The notes under the pieces: model-generated
Databases searched by the model: none
The model's input: only the letters and a program-made list of their open reading frames with translations
Told to the model about the DNA's origin: nothing
Translations under genes and position numbers: made by a program
Source: Silanimonas sp.
GTDB lineage: Bacteria > Pseudomonadota > Gammaproteobacteria > Xanthomonadales > Xanthomonadaceae
Direction: 5' to 3'
NCBI RefSeq assembly: GCF_027531545.1
Contig: NZ_JAPZSC010000002.1
Span: forward strand, 176,968 to 240,967
Length of the DNA: 64,000 nt
Shown here: in pieces, positions 9,603-20,900 of the stretch
How positions within the stretch are numbered: position 1 is the first letter of the stretch
Layout: each line of letters opens with the position of its first letter

Positions 9603-10319
9603 TCAGCCTTCGCGCCGCGACTGGATGACGCGGTAGACGACGTAGCCGATGCCGAGCAGCAGCAGGATCGGCAGCATCTTCCCGAGCCCCAGGCCGAGCT
9701 TGAAGGCGCCAGTGGATTCGACGTTCGGTTGGTGCGCCGCGGGGATCTCGCCTTGGCCGACGGTGATGAGCAGTCCGGCCGGCTGGATGCCCTTCGCGTT
9801 CTCGACGCTGACCAGCAGGATCGGATCGCCCTGCGACAGCGGCGGCAGCTCGCGCACCGCCGTGCCGTCGAGCATGCGGCCGGTGCCGGCATTCACCGCG
9901 ACGTAGGCGTCGTACATGGCGTCGCCCCAGATCGCGCGGAGCCCCGATTCGCTGCGCTTGCCGAAGTTCTGCTCGAACTGCTGCTGGATGGTCCCGGCGG
10001 ACTGGGTGACACGCAGGTCACGCGGTTCGAACAGCACGGTGCCCGCGGTCGGCGAGGTCGGCTCGCGCTCGAACATGCCGGTGACCACGACCTGGCCTTC
10101 CGGATCCTTCGTGGGCGACACCGCGATCAGCTTGTACGACACCCACGTGGGTTGTTTCGGATCGAAAGCGTCCGGAAGGTGGAGCTGGGTGGAGCTTTCC
10201 ATCTCCGGCGCCAGCGGCATCGGCAGCAGCTCGGTGGCGAGCACGCCGGCTTGGGCGAGGGGAGCGATCACCAAGGCGGCGGCGAGCATGGCGCCCTGTG
10301 CGGCGGCGTTGCGGAGCAT
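9603..10319 (-). CDS. exported, C-terminally membrane-anchored protein, unknown function
   Basis: A 238-residue protein with an N-terminal signal sequence (residues 1-24, ending LAQAG), a beta-rich exported domain and one C-terminal TM helix (about 213-231) followed by a short basic tail QSRREG. The exported part contains an FGKRSESGLRAIWGDAMYDAYVAVNAGTG segment but no motif I recognise. The ATG at 10319 is chosen because the signal peptide begins there. It lies 34 bases downstream of alkB on the same strand and may be co-transcribed. Confidence 0.7.
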   Translation of the reverse strand: MLRNAAAQGAMLAAALVIAPLAQAGVLATELLPMPLAPEMESSTQLHLPDAFDPKQPTWVSYKLIAVSPTKDPEGQVVVTGMFEREPTSPTAGTVLFEPRDLRVTQSAGTIQQQFEQNFGKRSESGLRAIWGDAMYDAYVAVNAGTGRMLDGTAVRELPPLSQGDPILLVSVENAKGIQPAGLLITVGQGEIPAAHQPNVESTGAFKLGLGLGKMLPILLLLGIGYVVYRVIQSRREG

Positions 10320-10353
10320 CAGGAATCCTTTGTCGGGGGGAGGCAGCGGGCGA

Positions 10354-11433
10354 TCAAGCCGGCGCGACGCGGGCTCGGAAGGCCTCGACACGCGGGTGGA
10401 TCACGCGGAACCACAGCGGCGGCACAAGCGCCAGCACGAACATCGATGCGTAACCGCCGGGCAACTGCGGGCTGTCGGCGTGGTGGCGCAGGATGGCGTA
10501 AGGCCGCTTCGGGAAGGCGTGGTGGTCGCTGTGCCGCTGCAGCTGGAACAGCATCAGGTTCGAGAGGCGGTAGTCGCTGTTCCAGCTGTGCAGGTGCGTC
10601 GTCCGCTCGTAGCGGCCGTCGGGCAGCTTCCGGCGCTCGAGGCCGTAGTGCTCGATGTAATTGATGATTTCCAGCGAGCTCGCGGCGAACAGGCCCTGCA
10701 GCAGGAAGAAGCCGAGGCCGACCAGGCCGAGCCACGCCGTCATCGCCGCGGCCATCGCCAGCCACGCCACCGTCCAGCCCACCAGCTCGTTGCGCCAGTG
10801 CAGCGCCGGCAGGCCGAGTTTGCGCAGGCGCACGGCCTCCAAGGCCCAGGCATTGCGCGTGTTGTTGAGGAGTGCGCGCGGGAGGAAGTGCCACAGGCTC
10901 TGGCCGTAGCGCGCGCTCGACGCGTCCTCCGGCGTCGACACGTGCACGTGGTGGCCACGGATGTGTTCGACCTTGAAACCGTGGTAGCCGACCGAGGCCA
11001 GCAGCAGGCCGCCGACGGTCTGCTCGAACCGGCTGTCCTTGTGGATCAGTTCGTGGGCGGTGTTGATCGCGAGCACGCCGCCGACCACGCCCTGCGACAG
11101 CAGCCAGCCGGCCATCGCCAGCGGGGAGAGGTCGGCGCCGACGAACCACCATCCGCTCCACGCCAGGACGCCGAGGTGCACCGGCAGCGCCAGCACGGTG
11201 AGGCCACGGAACCATCGCGAGTGGGCGAAGGCACGTTCCTGCTCGACCGGCACGTTCAGGCTGTCGTGGCCCAGCGTGTAGTCGGCGAGTGGCAGCAGCA
11301 CGAACAGCGCCACCAGTGGGAACCAGGCCGCCGCGCCGGGCGCCAGTCCTTGCGACGCCAACCACGCCGCGAAGGGTAGGGTGGCCGGGATCAGGAAGAC
11401 GAGCAGGAATCCGAAAGCCTTCAGGCGCGACAT
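10354..11433 (-). CDS. AlkB-type alkane 1-monooxygenase / membrane fatty-acid-desaturase-like diiron hydroxylase
   Basis: A 359-residue integral membrane protein with about six TM segments. All histidine clusters of the AlkB family are visible: HELIHK, HIRGHHVH, and near the C-terminus QRHSDHH; the AlkB-specific NYIEHYGLERR block is also present. These ligands hold a diiron centre that hydroxylates terminal methyl groups of alkanes or related chains, usually fed by rubredoxin. No rubredoxin gene is adjacent. The exact substrate cannot be read from the sequence, so no symbol is given. The ATG at 11433 gives a typical MSRLKAFGF membrane start. Confidence 0.88.
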   Translation of the reverse strand: MSRLKAFGFLLVFLIPATLPFAAWLASQGLAPGAAAWFPLVALFVLLPLADYTLGHDSLNVPVEQERAFAHSRWFRGLTVLALPVHLGVLAWSGWWFVGADLSPLAMAGWLLSQGVVGGVLAINTAHELIHKDSRFEQTVGGLLLASVGYHGFKVEHIRGHHVHVSTPEDASSARYGQSLWHFLPRALLNNTRNAWALEAVRLRKLGLPALHWRNELVGWTVAWLAMAAAMTAWLGLVGLGFFLLQGLFAASSLEIINYIEHYGLERRKLPDGRYERTTHLHSWNSDYRLSNLMLFQLQRHSDHHAFPKRPYAILRHHADSPQLPGGYASMFVLALVPPLWFRVIHPRVEAFRARVAPA

Positions 11434-11534
11434 GGACGGGGCTCCGTAGGGCGGCGCAGCGGGAATCGGCCTCGAATCTACGCCCCGCACCGGGCCCGCA
11501 CAACGGCGCGGGACGCACCCGGCTGTCCTGCGGC

Positions 11535-11540
11535 TATGCT
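11535..11540 (+). promoter_or_regulatory. candidate -10 box for miaA
   Basis: TATGCT ends only eight bases before the miaA ATG. If it is used, transcription would begin at or next to the start codon, giving a leaderless mRNA. No good -35 is present. Confidence 0.3.
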
Positions 11541-11548
11541 GCGCGCCG

Positions 11549-12544
11549 ATGCCGACCGCTTCCTTCGACTCCCGCTCTTCCCAAGCCGTCGATCCACGCG
11601 CCGACCACCGTCCGCGGGCCGTGGCGGTGATGGGTCCGACCGCGTCGGGCAAGACCGATTTCGCCGCCGACTGGGCCCAACGCCTCGGTACCGAGGTCAT
11701 CAGCGTCGATTCCGCCCTCGTCTACCGACGCTTGGACATCGGCAGCGCGAAGCCCGATGCCGCGACGCTCGCACGTGCACCGCATCGGCTGATCGACCTC
11801 CGCGAGCCGCACGAACCCTATTCCGCCGCCGACTTCGCGCGCGATGCCCTGCGCGAAATGCAGTCGCTTACCGCGCAGGGGCGACTGCCGCTGCTGGTCG
11901 GCGGCACCGGTCTCTATTTCAAGGCATTGCTGGAGGGGCTCTCCGACCTGCCCGAATCGGATCCGGGAATGCGCGAGGCACTGCAGGGCGAACTCCTCGA
12001 GCGCGGCCTGCCGGCCTTGCATGCCGAACTGCAGCGGGTCGATCCGGTCGCCGCCACGCGCATCAAGCCGGGCGACACGCAACGCACGCTGCGTGCCCTC
12101 GAGGTGTTCCGCCTGAGCGGGGTGCCGATCAGCGAGTGGCAGGCCCGCAGCCGGGGACCGCGTGCGCCGTTTCCGTTCCGCGTGCTCAAGCTCGTGTTGG
12201 CGCCCACCGACCGCACGGTGTTGCATGAGCGCATCGCGCGCCGCTTCCACGCGATGCTGGCCGCCGGGTTCCTCGACGAGGTGCGTGCGCTGAAGGCCGA
12301 CCCGCGCCTCCATCCCGACCTCCCGGCGATGCGTGCCGTCGGCTACCGGCAGGCCTGGCAGCACCTCGACGGCGCCACCGACACCGCGACCTTCGTCGAG
12401 CAGGGCATCGCCGCCACGCGCCATCTCGCCAAGCGCCAGCTCACGTGGCTGCGCGGCGAACACGATGCGCTGTGGTTCGACCCCTCGACCGCGCGCGCGC
12501 CGCTGGACCAGGCGATGCGGGCCTTCCTCGGCCCCGATGCCTGA
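11549..12544 (+). CDS. miaA: tRNA dimethylallyltransferase MiaA
   Basis: A 331-residue enzyme that adds a dimethylallyl group to A37 of tRNAs reading UNN codons. The P-loop [11 protein letters not shown] is at about residues 29-39, followed by the substrate motif [16 protein letters not shown] and later [17 protein letters not shown]. The C-terminal tRNA-binding part contains [13 protein letters not shown]. Position before hfq and hflX is the standard proteobacterial arrangement. The only doubtful point is the N-terminus, which carries about 20 residues before the usual start. Confidence 0.95.
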   Translation: MPTASFDSRSSQAVDPRADHRPRAVAVMGPTASGKTDFAADWAQRLGTEVISVDSALVYRRLDIGSAKPDAATLARAPHRLIDLREPHEPYSAADFARDALREMQSLTAQGRLPLLVGGTGLYFKALLEGLSDLPESDPGMREALQGELLERGLPALHAELQRVDPVAATRIKPGDTQRTLRALEVFRLSGVPISEWQARSRGPRAPFPFRVLKLVLAPTDRTVLHERIARRFHAMLAAGFLDEVRALKADPRLHPDLPAMRAVGYRQAWQHLDGATDTATFVEQGIAATRHLAKRQLTWLRGEHDALWFDPSTARAPLDQAMRAFLGPDA

Positions 12545-12649
12545 ATCGCGGCTGCGCCGCTCGGGTGCCGCGGCCTGCGCTCACTCGCACGTGACCGGCC
12601 CGCGGGCTACGATGCCTGTCCCGAGAAGAACAACCACGCCGGATTCCCC

Positions 12650-12940
12650 ATGTCGAAAGGCCAAAGCCTTCAAGACCCGTTTCTGAACGCGCTTCGTCGC
12701 GAACGGATCCCGGTGTCGATCTACCTCGTCAACGGCATCAAGCTGCAGGGCACGATCGAGAGCTTCGACCAGTTCGTCGTCCTGCTGCGCAACACCGTCA
12801 GCCAGATGGTCTACAAGCACGCCATCTCGACCGTGGTGCCATCGCGCAACGTGCGCGTGGGGCCCGGCGGCGGCCAGGTGAATTCAGCCGGCGATGGCGG
12901 CGAGGGTGGCGACGAGCTGCCCGACGAAGGCAACGAGTGA
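12650..12940 (+). CDS. hfq: RNA chaperone Hfq
   Basis: A 96-residue Sm-like protein. The Sm core is intact: [37 protein letters not shown], then the second Sm motif [14 protein letters not shown]. The C-terminal tail is short, acidic and Gly-rich. Hfq forms a hexamer that pairs small RNAs with mRNAs. It lies between miaA and hflX, the canonical order, 105 bases after miaA. Confidence 0.97.
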   Translation: MSKGQSLQDPFLNALRRERIPVSIYLVNGIKLQGTIESFDQFVVLLRNTVSQMVYKHAISTVVPSRNVRVGPGGGQVNSAGDGGEGGDELPDEGNE

Positions 12941-12974
12941 CCTTCGCGCGGCGCGTTCTTCGCCGCCCGTACCA

Positions 12975-14273
12975 ATGAACAGCCCCCGCCGAGAGCGCGC
13001 CCTGCTGGTCCAGCCTGCGGCGCCCGGAAAACGCGACCCCGCCATCGCCGAGGAGTTCGCCGACCTGGCGCGCTCGGCCGGTGCCGAGGTGGTCGCCGTG
13101 ATCGATGCCCGCCTCGAGCGCCCCAGCGCCAGCCACTACCTCGGCAGCGGCAAGGTCGAGGAGCTCAAGGGCTACTGCGAGGCCGCCGACGTCGACGTCG
13201 TGCTGGTGAACGCCACCCTGAGCCCGGTGCAGGAACGCAACCTGAGCGACGACCTCGGGCGGCGCGTCATCGATCGCGTCGGCCTGATCCTCGACATCTT
13301 CGCGCTGCGCGCCGCGAGCGCCGACGGCAAGCTGCAGGTCGAGCTCGCGCAGTTGAAGCATTCGGCCACCCGCCTCACCGGCAAGGGCAAGTCGATGGAC
13401 TCGCAGCGCGGCGGTTCGATCGGCCTGCGCGGCCCCGGCGAAACCGCCCTGGAGACCGACCGGCGACTGATCCGCGCGCGCATCGATGCCCTCGAGAAGC
13501 GCCTCTCGCGCATCGATGTGCAGCGCGCGCAGATGCGCCGTGCGCGGGCGCGCAACGAGCTTCCGCGGGTCGCCATCGTCGGCTACACCAATGCGGGCAA
13601 GTCGACGCTGTTCAATGCGCTGACGGGTAGCGGCGTGTACGCGGCGGACCAGCTGTTCGCGACGCTGGACCCGACCGTCCGCCGCATCGACGGCCTCGCC
13701 TGCGGACCGTTGCTGCTCTCCGACACCGTGGGCTTCGTCCGCGACCTGCCGCACGACCTCGTGGCGGCCTTCCGCTCGACCCTCGCCGAAGCGCGGGAGG
13801 CCGACCTGCTGCTGCACCTCGTCGACGCCGCCGATCCCGAGCGCGACGCGCGCATCGCCGCGGTGAACGAAGTGCTCGAGGAGATCGGCGCCGGCGACGT
13901 GCCGCAATGGACGGTCTTCAACAAGATCGACCGCATCGAGGGCCTGGAGCCGCGGATCGACATCCGCGACGGCGAGGCGACGCAGGCCTGGGTGTCGGCA
14001 CGCGCCGGTGCCGGCTTGGACGCCCTGCTGGAGGCCCTGGGCACCCATTTCGCCGCCGACCTGCTGGTGGGGCGCCTCGTGCTCGGCGCCGCCGACGGCC
14101 GGCTCCGGGCCCAGCTCCACGCGATGGGGGCGGTGCGTGCCGAGACGGTCGACGAGCCCGGCTGGCAGCTCGAGGTCCGGCTGCCGCGCAGCACGGCCGA
14201 GCGGCTTGCGGCGGCGCCGGGAGGCCATCCGCTTCACGGGCTCTTGCTTGTTGCCCCTGCCACCCCTACCTAG
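12975..14273 (+). CDS. hflX: ribosome-splitting GTPase HflX
   Basis: A 432-residue GTPase. The N-terminal HflX domain shows the SASHYLGSGKVEEL motif, a glycine-rich linker (GSIGLRGPGETALETDRR) and then the G domain with G1 GYTNAGKST, G3 DTVGF and G4 NKID. HflX binds the 50S E site and splits stalled ribosomes. The ATG at 12975 is preferred, since the upstream in-frame start lies inside hfq. It ends where a good promoter for hflK begins. Confidence 0.94.
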   Translation: MNSPRRERALLVQPAAPGKRDPAIAEEFADLARSAGAEVVAVIDARLERPSASHYLGSGKVEELKGYCEAADVDVVLVNATLSPVQERNLSDDLGRRVIDRVGLILDIFALRAASADGKLQVELAQLKHSATRLTGKGKSMDSQRGGSIGLRGPGETALETDRRLIRARIDALEKRLSRIDVQRAQMRRARARNELPRVAIVGYTNAGKSTLFNALTGSGVYAADQLFATLDPTVRRIDGLACGPLLLSDTVGFVRDLPHDLVAAFRSTLAEAREADLLLHLVDAADPERDARIAAVNEVLEEIGAGDVPQWTVFNKIDRIEGLEPRIDIRDGEATQAWVSARAGAGLDALLEALGTHFAADLLVGRLVLGAADGRLRAQLHAMGAVRAETVDEPGWQLEVRLPRSTAERLAAAPGGHPLHGLLLVAPATPT

Positions 14274-14276
14274 AAT
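14248..14276 (+). promoter_or_regulatory. sigma-70-type promoter for hflK-hflC
   Basis: TTGTTG at 14248-14253 and TAGAAT at 14271-14276 are spaced by exactly 17 bases. The -10 overlaps the hflX stop codon, and the hflK ATG follows 49 bases later. This would let hflKC be expressed apart from hfq-hflX. Confidence 0.6.
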
Positions 14277-14325
14277 CGTGAACTGATCGACGCCCGCGGC
14301 CTGCGGGTGTCCGCACGGAGCCCCC

Positions 14326-15453
14326 ATGGCCTGGAACCAACCCGGAAACCGCAACAACGACCCCTGGCGCGGGAAAGACCCGAACCGCGAGGTGCAGGCG
14401 TTCGTCGACAAGCTGCGTGGCATGTTTGGCGGCGGTGGCGCCGGCAGTGGCCGCGGCGGTGCCGACGGCTTCAACCCGCTGTACCTGATCGGCGGCCTGC
14501 TGCTCGTCTGGCTGGTCTTCAACTCCTTCAAGCTGATCGACGAGCGTGATCGCGGCGTCGTGCTGCGCTTCGGCGAGTACAGCCGGATGATGGAGCCGGG
14601 CGCGAACTTCAAGCTGCCGTGGCCGATCGAGCGCGTGATCGTGGTCCAGGCGCAGGACGTCGGCGCGGTCGAGGAGCAGATGCTGGCGCTGACGCGCGAC
14701 GAGAACCTCGTCGAGATCGGCTACAACGTCCAGTACACGATCACCAACCCGGAAGACTTCCTGTTCGGCACGCGCACGCCGCGCGACCTGCTGCAGCAGT
14801 TCACGGAAAGCGCGGTGCGCGAGGCCATCGGCAACGCCGACCTCGAGACCGCGCTGAACAAACGCGACGACCTGACGGCCCGGGTCCAGAAGGTCGTGCA
14901 GGACTCGCTCGACAAGTACCGCACCGGCCTGACGATCAACCAGCTCGTGCTGCCCGTGGCGGCGCCGCCGGCCGCGGTGAAGGCCGCCTTCGACGACGTG
15001 ATCGCCGCCGAACAGGACGCCCAGCGCTTCCAGAACGTGGCGCAGGCGTACGAGGGCCAGGTCGTGCCCCGCGCCCGCGGCCAGGCCTCGCGGACGCTCG
15101 CTGCCGCCAACGGCTACCGCGAAGCGGTCGTCGCCCGTGCCGAGGGTGAGGCCCAGCGTTTCGAACTGCTGCTGGCCGAGTACCGCAAGGCCCCCGAAGT
15201 GACGCGCAAGCGCCTCTACCTCGAGACCGTGCAGCAGGTGCTGTCGACCAATCCGCGCATCATCGCGGGGGCTAGCGGCAACACGCTGCTGCTGCAGCCG
15301 ACCGTGCAGGGTGGCGCTGCGGCTGCGGGCGACAACGGGGCGACACCGCCGCTGCTGTCGCGGCCGGAAGTGCAGGCTGCCGCCGTCGAAGCCAGTGAAT
15401 CCGCCCGTCCGGCCCGACCGACGGACCGTGAACTCCGCGAAGGAAGCCGCTGA
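14326..15453 (+). CDS. hflK: FtsH protease modulator HflK
   Basis: A 375-residue SPFH/prohibitin-family inner-membrane protein. The N-terminal part is Gly/Asn/Arg-rich and cytosolic, followed by one TM helix at about residues 56-70 (PLYLIGGLLLVWLVF) and a periplasmic SPFH domain beginning near ERDRGVVLRFGEYSRMM. A long Ala/Glu-rich coiled-coil tail follows. HflK and HflC form the large membrane cage around FtsH. The TGA ends two bases before the hflC start. Confidence 0.94.
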   Translation: MAWNQPGNRNNDPWRGKDPNREVQAFVDKLRGMFGGGGAGSGRGGADGFNPLYLIGGLLLVWLVFNSFKLIDERDRGVVLRFGEYSRMMEPGANFKLPWPIERVIVVQAQDVGAVEEQMLALTRDENLVEIGYNVQYTITNPEDFLFGTRTPRDLLQQFTESAVREAIGNADLETALNKRDDLTARVQKVVQDSLDKYRTGLTINQLVLPVAAPPAAVKAAFDDVIAAEQDAQRFQNVAQAYEGQVVPRARGQASRTLAAANGYREAVVARAEGEAQRFELLLAEYRKAPEVTRKRLYLETVQQVLSTNPRIIAGASGNTLLLQPTVQGGAAAAGDNGATPPLLSRPEVQAAAVEASESARPARPTDRELREGSR

Positions 15454-15454
15454 C

Positions 15455-16342
15455 ATGCGCCAGCTCCCCAATATCCTCATCGCCGCTGCGCTCGCCATCC
15501 TCCTGCTGATGGGATCCGTTTTCACCGTCGACCAGACCGACACGGCCATCGTGCTGCGCCTCGGCGAAGTCGTGCGCGAGGACGTCCAACCCGGCCTGCG
15601 CTTCAAGGTGCCGCTCATCGAGACGGTGCGCACCTTCGATCGCCGCCTGCTGACGATGACCGCCGACAACAAGCGCTACCTCACCTCCGAGCAGCAGGAC
15701 GTGCAGGTCGATTACTTCGTGGCGTGGCGCATCGAGAACGTGGCGCAGTACTACCGCGCTGCCGGCGGCGGCATCGAGAGCCAGGCCATTACCCGCCTGT
15801 CGCCGATCGTCGAGGGCGCCCTGCGCAGCCTGATCAACCGCAGCACGCTGCGCCAGCTCGCCGAAGCCGGCCGTCGGGATTCCACCGCGGGCCTGATCGA
15901 CGAGATCAACAAGGGCGCCGCCACGCTCGGCATCCAGGTGGCCGACGTCCGCATCAAGCGCATCGACCTGCCGGATGACGGCGCGTCGGGCACCGAGTCG
16001 GTGCTGGATCGCGTGTTCAACCGCATGCGCGCCGACCGAGAGGAAGTCGCCACCCGCACCCGTGCGGAAGGCAACGAGCGCGCCGAGAAGATCCGCGCCG
16101 AAGCCGACCAGCAGGCCCAGGTGATCCTCGCCAACGCCGAGCGCGATGCCGCCAAGATCCGCGGCGAAGGCGATGCCAAGGCCGCGGAGATCTATGCCGG
16201 CGCCTACGGCAAGGACGCGGAGTTCTACGCCTTCCACCGCAGCCTCGAGGCCTACCGCGGCGCGCTCGCCGACGGCAAGACCACGCTCGTCCTGGATCCG
16301 GATTCGGAGTTCTTCGAGTACTTCGAGCAGGCCCGGCGCTGA
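15455..16342 (+). CDS. hflC: FtsH protease modulator HflC
   Basis: A 295-residue partner of HflK. One N-terminal TM helix (about residues 6-23), then the SPFH domain (VDQTDTAIVLRLGEVV...) and a C-terminal coiled coil with the typical RAEGNERAEKIRAEADQQAQ-type repeats. The ATG is placed directly after the hflK stop, giving MRQLPNILIAAALAI. It acts in the periplasm-facing HflKC complex that limits FtsH access to membrane substrates. Confidence 0.94.
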   Translation: MRQLPNILIAAALAILLLMGSVFTVDQTDTAIVLRLGEVVREDVQPGLRFKVPLIETVRTFDRRLLTMTADNKRYLTSEQQDVQVDYFVAWRIENVAQYYRAAGGGIESQAITRLSPIVEGALRSLINRSTLRQLAEAGRRDSTAGLIDEINKGAATLGIQVADVRIKRIDLPDDGASGTESVLDRVFNRMRADREEVATRTRAEGNERAEKIRAEADQQAQVILANAERDAAKIRGEGDAKAAEIYAGAYGKDAEFYAFHRSLEAYRGALADGKTTLVLDPDSEFFEYFEQARR

Positions 16343-16352
16343 GCCGTGGCCG

Positions 16353-16376
16353 CCCGCCGCCCTTCGGGGTGGCGGG
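16353..16376 (+). terminator. hairpin with UUCG tetraloop after hflC
   Basis: A ten-pair GC-rich stem (one G-U pair) closes a C(UUCG)G tetraloop 11 bases after the hflC stop. No T-run follows, so it may be an mRNA-stabilising 3' hairpin rather than a terminator by itself; a better terminator follows at 16404. Confidence 0.5.
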
Positions 16377-16397
16377 GGGCGGAAAAAGGGCGGATAA

Positions 16398-17834
<1,437 letters not shown>

Positions 17835-17926
17835 TCGCAAGGGCGGCGCCATGGCGCGCCGCCACATGTGCCCCCTCGCAGTGTCTGCCATGATCGGCGG
17901 GCACCTTCGACGGGGAGCACGGCGGC

Positions 17927-20900
17927 ATGGCGGAAGCGAGGCAGGGAGCCAGCGCGATACCGGCTTCGGCCGCGGCCCAAGGCGGGCGGCGACTGTCCCG
18001 GGTCGTGGCGATTTCCGCCTTTGTCGTTCTGTCGTGCGTCCAGGCCGCGCTCGCGTCGGCCACGGGCCTGTCGCCCACGCCGCCGGTCTTCCAGACCATC
18101 GCCGATGCGCGGGCCGTGCCGAACGGGGTCATCACCGCGCTGGCTGAGGACAGTGACGGCCTGATCTGGGTGGGGTCGACGAATGGCCTGCTGCGCTTCG
18201 ACGGACAGCGGGTACTCCATGAGTCCGACCGCTCGCCGGCCTTGCCAAGGGCGTACGTGCAGAGCCTGCACGCCTCGGCCGACGGCCGTCTGTGGGTGGG
18301 CCTCCAGGGCTTCGGCGTGTGGTGGCGCGACCCGGCGACCGGGGCCTTCGTGCGCCTGCCCCCTCTCGACACCCCGTCGACCCATCGGGACAGCGGGCTG
18401 ACGCCCCTCGCCATCACCTCGGACGGTGAGCGCGGGGCATGGATCGCCGATGCGCGCGACGGCGCTCGGCGAATCGACGCCGAGGGACGTTGGGTGGACG
18501 GGGTGCACCTGATGCCCGGCGAATCGGTGCGCACGGTGCTTGTCGATCGCCAAGGCACGCTCTGGCTGGGCCACCGCGGCGGCCTGATGCGCCTCGGGGC
18601 GGGTGAGACCATGTCCGAGCCTGTGCCGGGCTTCGAAGGGCGATATGTCTACGCGATTCACGAGGCGCGCGACGGGCGGCTGTGGGTCGGGACGCAGGCG
18701 CATGGCGCCTCCGTTGTCGAACGTGATGGCTCGGTGCGCCACTTGCCCTTGGCGCCGGCGCCTGGCGGCGTGGGGCATCCCTGGGTGGACGGGTTCGTCG
18801 ACTGGGGCGAAGGGCGGATGTGGTTGTCGACCTTCGGTGGCGGGCTCGAGGTGCGTGACGCCGCCAGCGGCGCGCTGATCGAGCGCTTGCGACAGTCGCC
18901 GGGCCGCGTCGGCAGCCTGGGGGTCGACCGCATCCAGTCGATCCTCGTGGACCGCGCCGACCAGCTGTGGGTCGCCACCTGGGGCGGCGGCCTACAGCGC
19001 CTGCCCTCCGGGCTGCAGGCCCTCCGCTACCTGCCGTCCGGCCCCGGGGGGCTGCGGCATCCCACCATCAACGCGTCCGCGCCGCTGCCGGACGGACGCC
19101 TGTGGCTGGCCGTCGGCGACCTTGGCATCGATGAAGTGGACACCCGCAGCTTGCGCGTTCGGCGCGCGATTTCCGTCGGCGAGGCATTGGCCGATGGCAC
19201 GGTGCGGAGCCTGCTGTGGACGCCGGATGGCCAGTTCTGGACCGCCATGCAGGAAGGCGGCGTGTGGCGCGCGGCCGACGATGCCGGCCGCTTCGAACCC
19301 GTGGCCGAGGATTGGCCCGAGCGTTGCGCCCGCACCCTGGGCGTGGCGGTCGGGGGTGGTGTCTGGGCGGGCTTGGAGCGTGGTCTGCGGCGCATCGGCG
19401 CCGACGGCGAGGCCGCCCCTCCGGTGCTTCGGGAGGATGGTCAGCCCTTCGATGAACTCGTGTGGGCCGTGCTCGAGGACGATGCCGCGCGGCTCTGGGT
19501 CGGGACGCCGCTGGGGCTTTGGTGGCGGCCGGCGTCGGGCGGTGGCCTGCGTCCAGCGCGGACGCTGGCGTCCGCGGCCATGCCCGCGGCGCGGGCAGGG
19601 GCCGAGTCCGGTGTGCTGCGCCTCGAGCAAGGGCCCGACGGCACGCTCTGGATGCTGGCGCGCGACGGGCTGTACCGCCTTCAGCCCTCGACGGACGGTG
19701 TCGAGTTCGAGCGCCAGATCGAGGCGACGGCCGTGCCGCAGGGCCTGGGCGACCAGCTCGTGGTGGATCGCGATGGCATCGTCTGGACGGGGCGCGTGCG
19801 CTTCGATCCGCGCGCCCGGCGTTGGCAGGCCCTCGGCCCGGCGGATGGCCTCGACGTCGCCAACCAGGTCTGGGGAGCCAGCCTGGCGATGGGCGATGGC
19901 CAGATCGTGTTCGGCACCAGCACGGGTTTGGTGTTGCTCGATCCCTCGCGATTCCGCCCTTGGGCGTTCAATCCTCAGGTGGTGCTGGGCACCGTCGAGG
20001 CCGATGGTGTCGCGCTGCCCCGCGAGCCGTGGGGCTGGCGGGTGCCCGCCGGAACGCGGCGACTGGCCATCGGTTTCAGCGGTCTCGATTACTCCGACCC
20101 GGCCGCCGTGCGCTACCGCTATCGGCTCGAAGGGCAATCCGGCGGCTGGATCGCGGCCGATGCGAGCCAGCCCACGGCGACGTTTGGCGGCCTGTGGCCA
20201 GGCGATTACGTGCTGGTGGTGGAGGCCACCAACCGCGTCGGCGACTGGAGCCCGCACGCGCTGGTGCTGCCGCTGAGGGTCGAAGCGAGGTTCTGGCAGA
20301 CGCCGGCCTTCCTGCTCGCGGGCCTGCTGCTCCTGCTGCTGGCGATCGCCGGCCTGCTCCGTTGGCGCGAAGCCCTCGCGGCCAAGCGCGCACTCCGGCT
20401 GCAGGCGCTCGTGGACTTGCGCACCGTCGAGCTGGTGCAGGCCCGTGACGATGCCGAAGCGGCGCTGCAGGAATTGCGTGGCACGCAGGGCAAGCTCGTC
20501 GAGGCGGAGAAGATGGCGTCGCTCGGCCAGATGGTGGCGGGCGTGGCGCACGAACTGAACACGCCGCTCGGCAACGCGCTGGTCGTCAGCTCGACCCTGC
20601 ACGGGCAGGCGCAGGGTGTCGCCCGCGCTGCCGAGGAAGGGCGCTTGAAGCGCAGTGATCTCGACAGCTTCCTGCGCGTGCTGGGCGAGGGCAGCCAGCT
20701 CGTGGTGCGGAGCATCGGCCGCGCGCATGAGCTGGTGTCGAGCTTCAAGCAGGTCGCGGTGGATCGATCGGGCAGCAAGCGCCGGCGCTTCGATCTCGGC
20801 ACCGTCGTCCGCGAGGCGCTGGAGATGGAAGGGCCGATCCTTCGCCATGCCCGCTTCCGCGTGGCGCTGCACGTGCCCGACGGCATCGTGATGGACAGCT

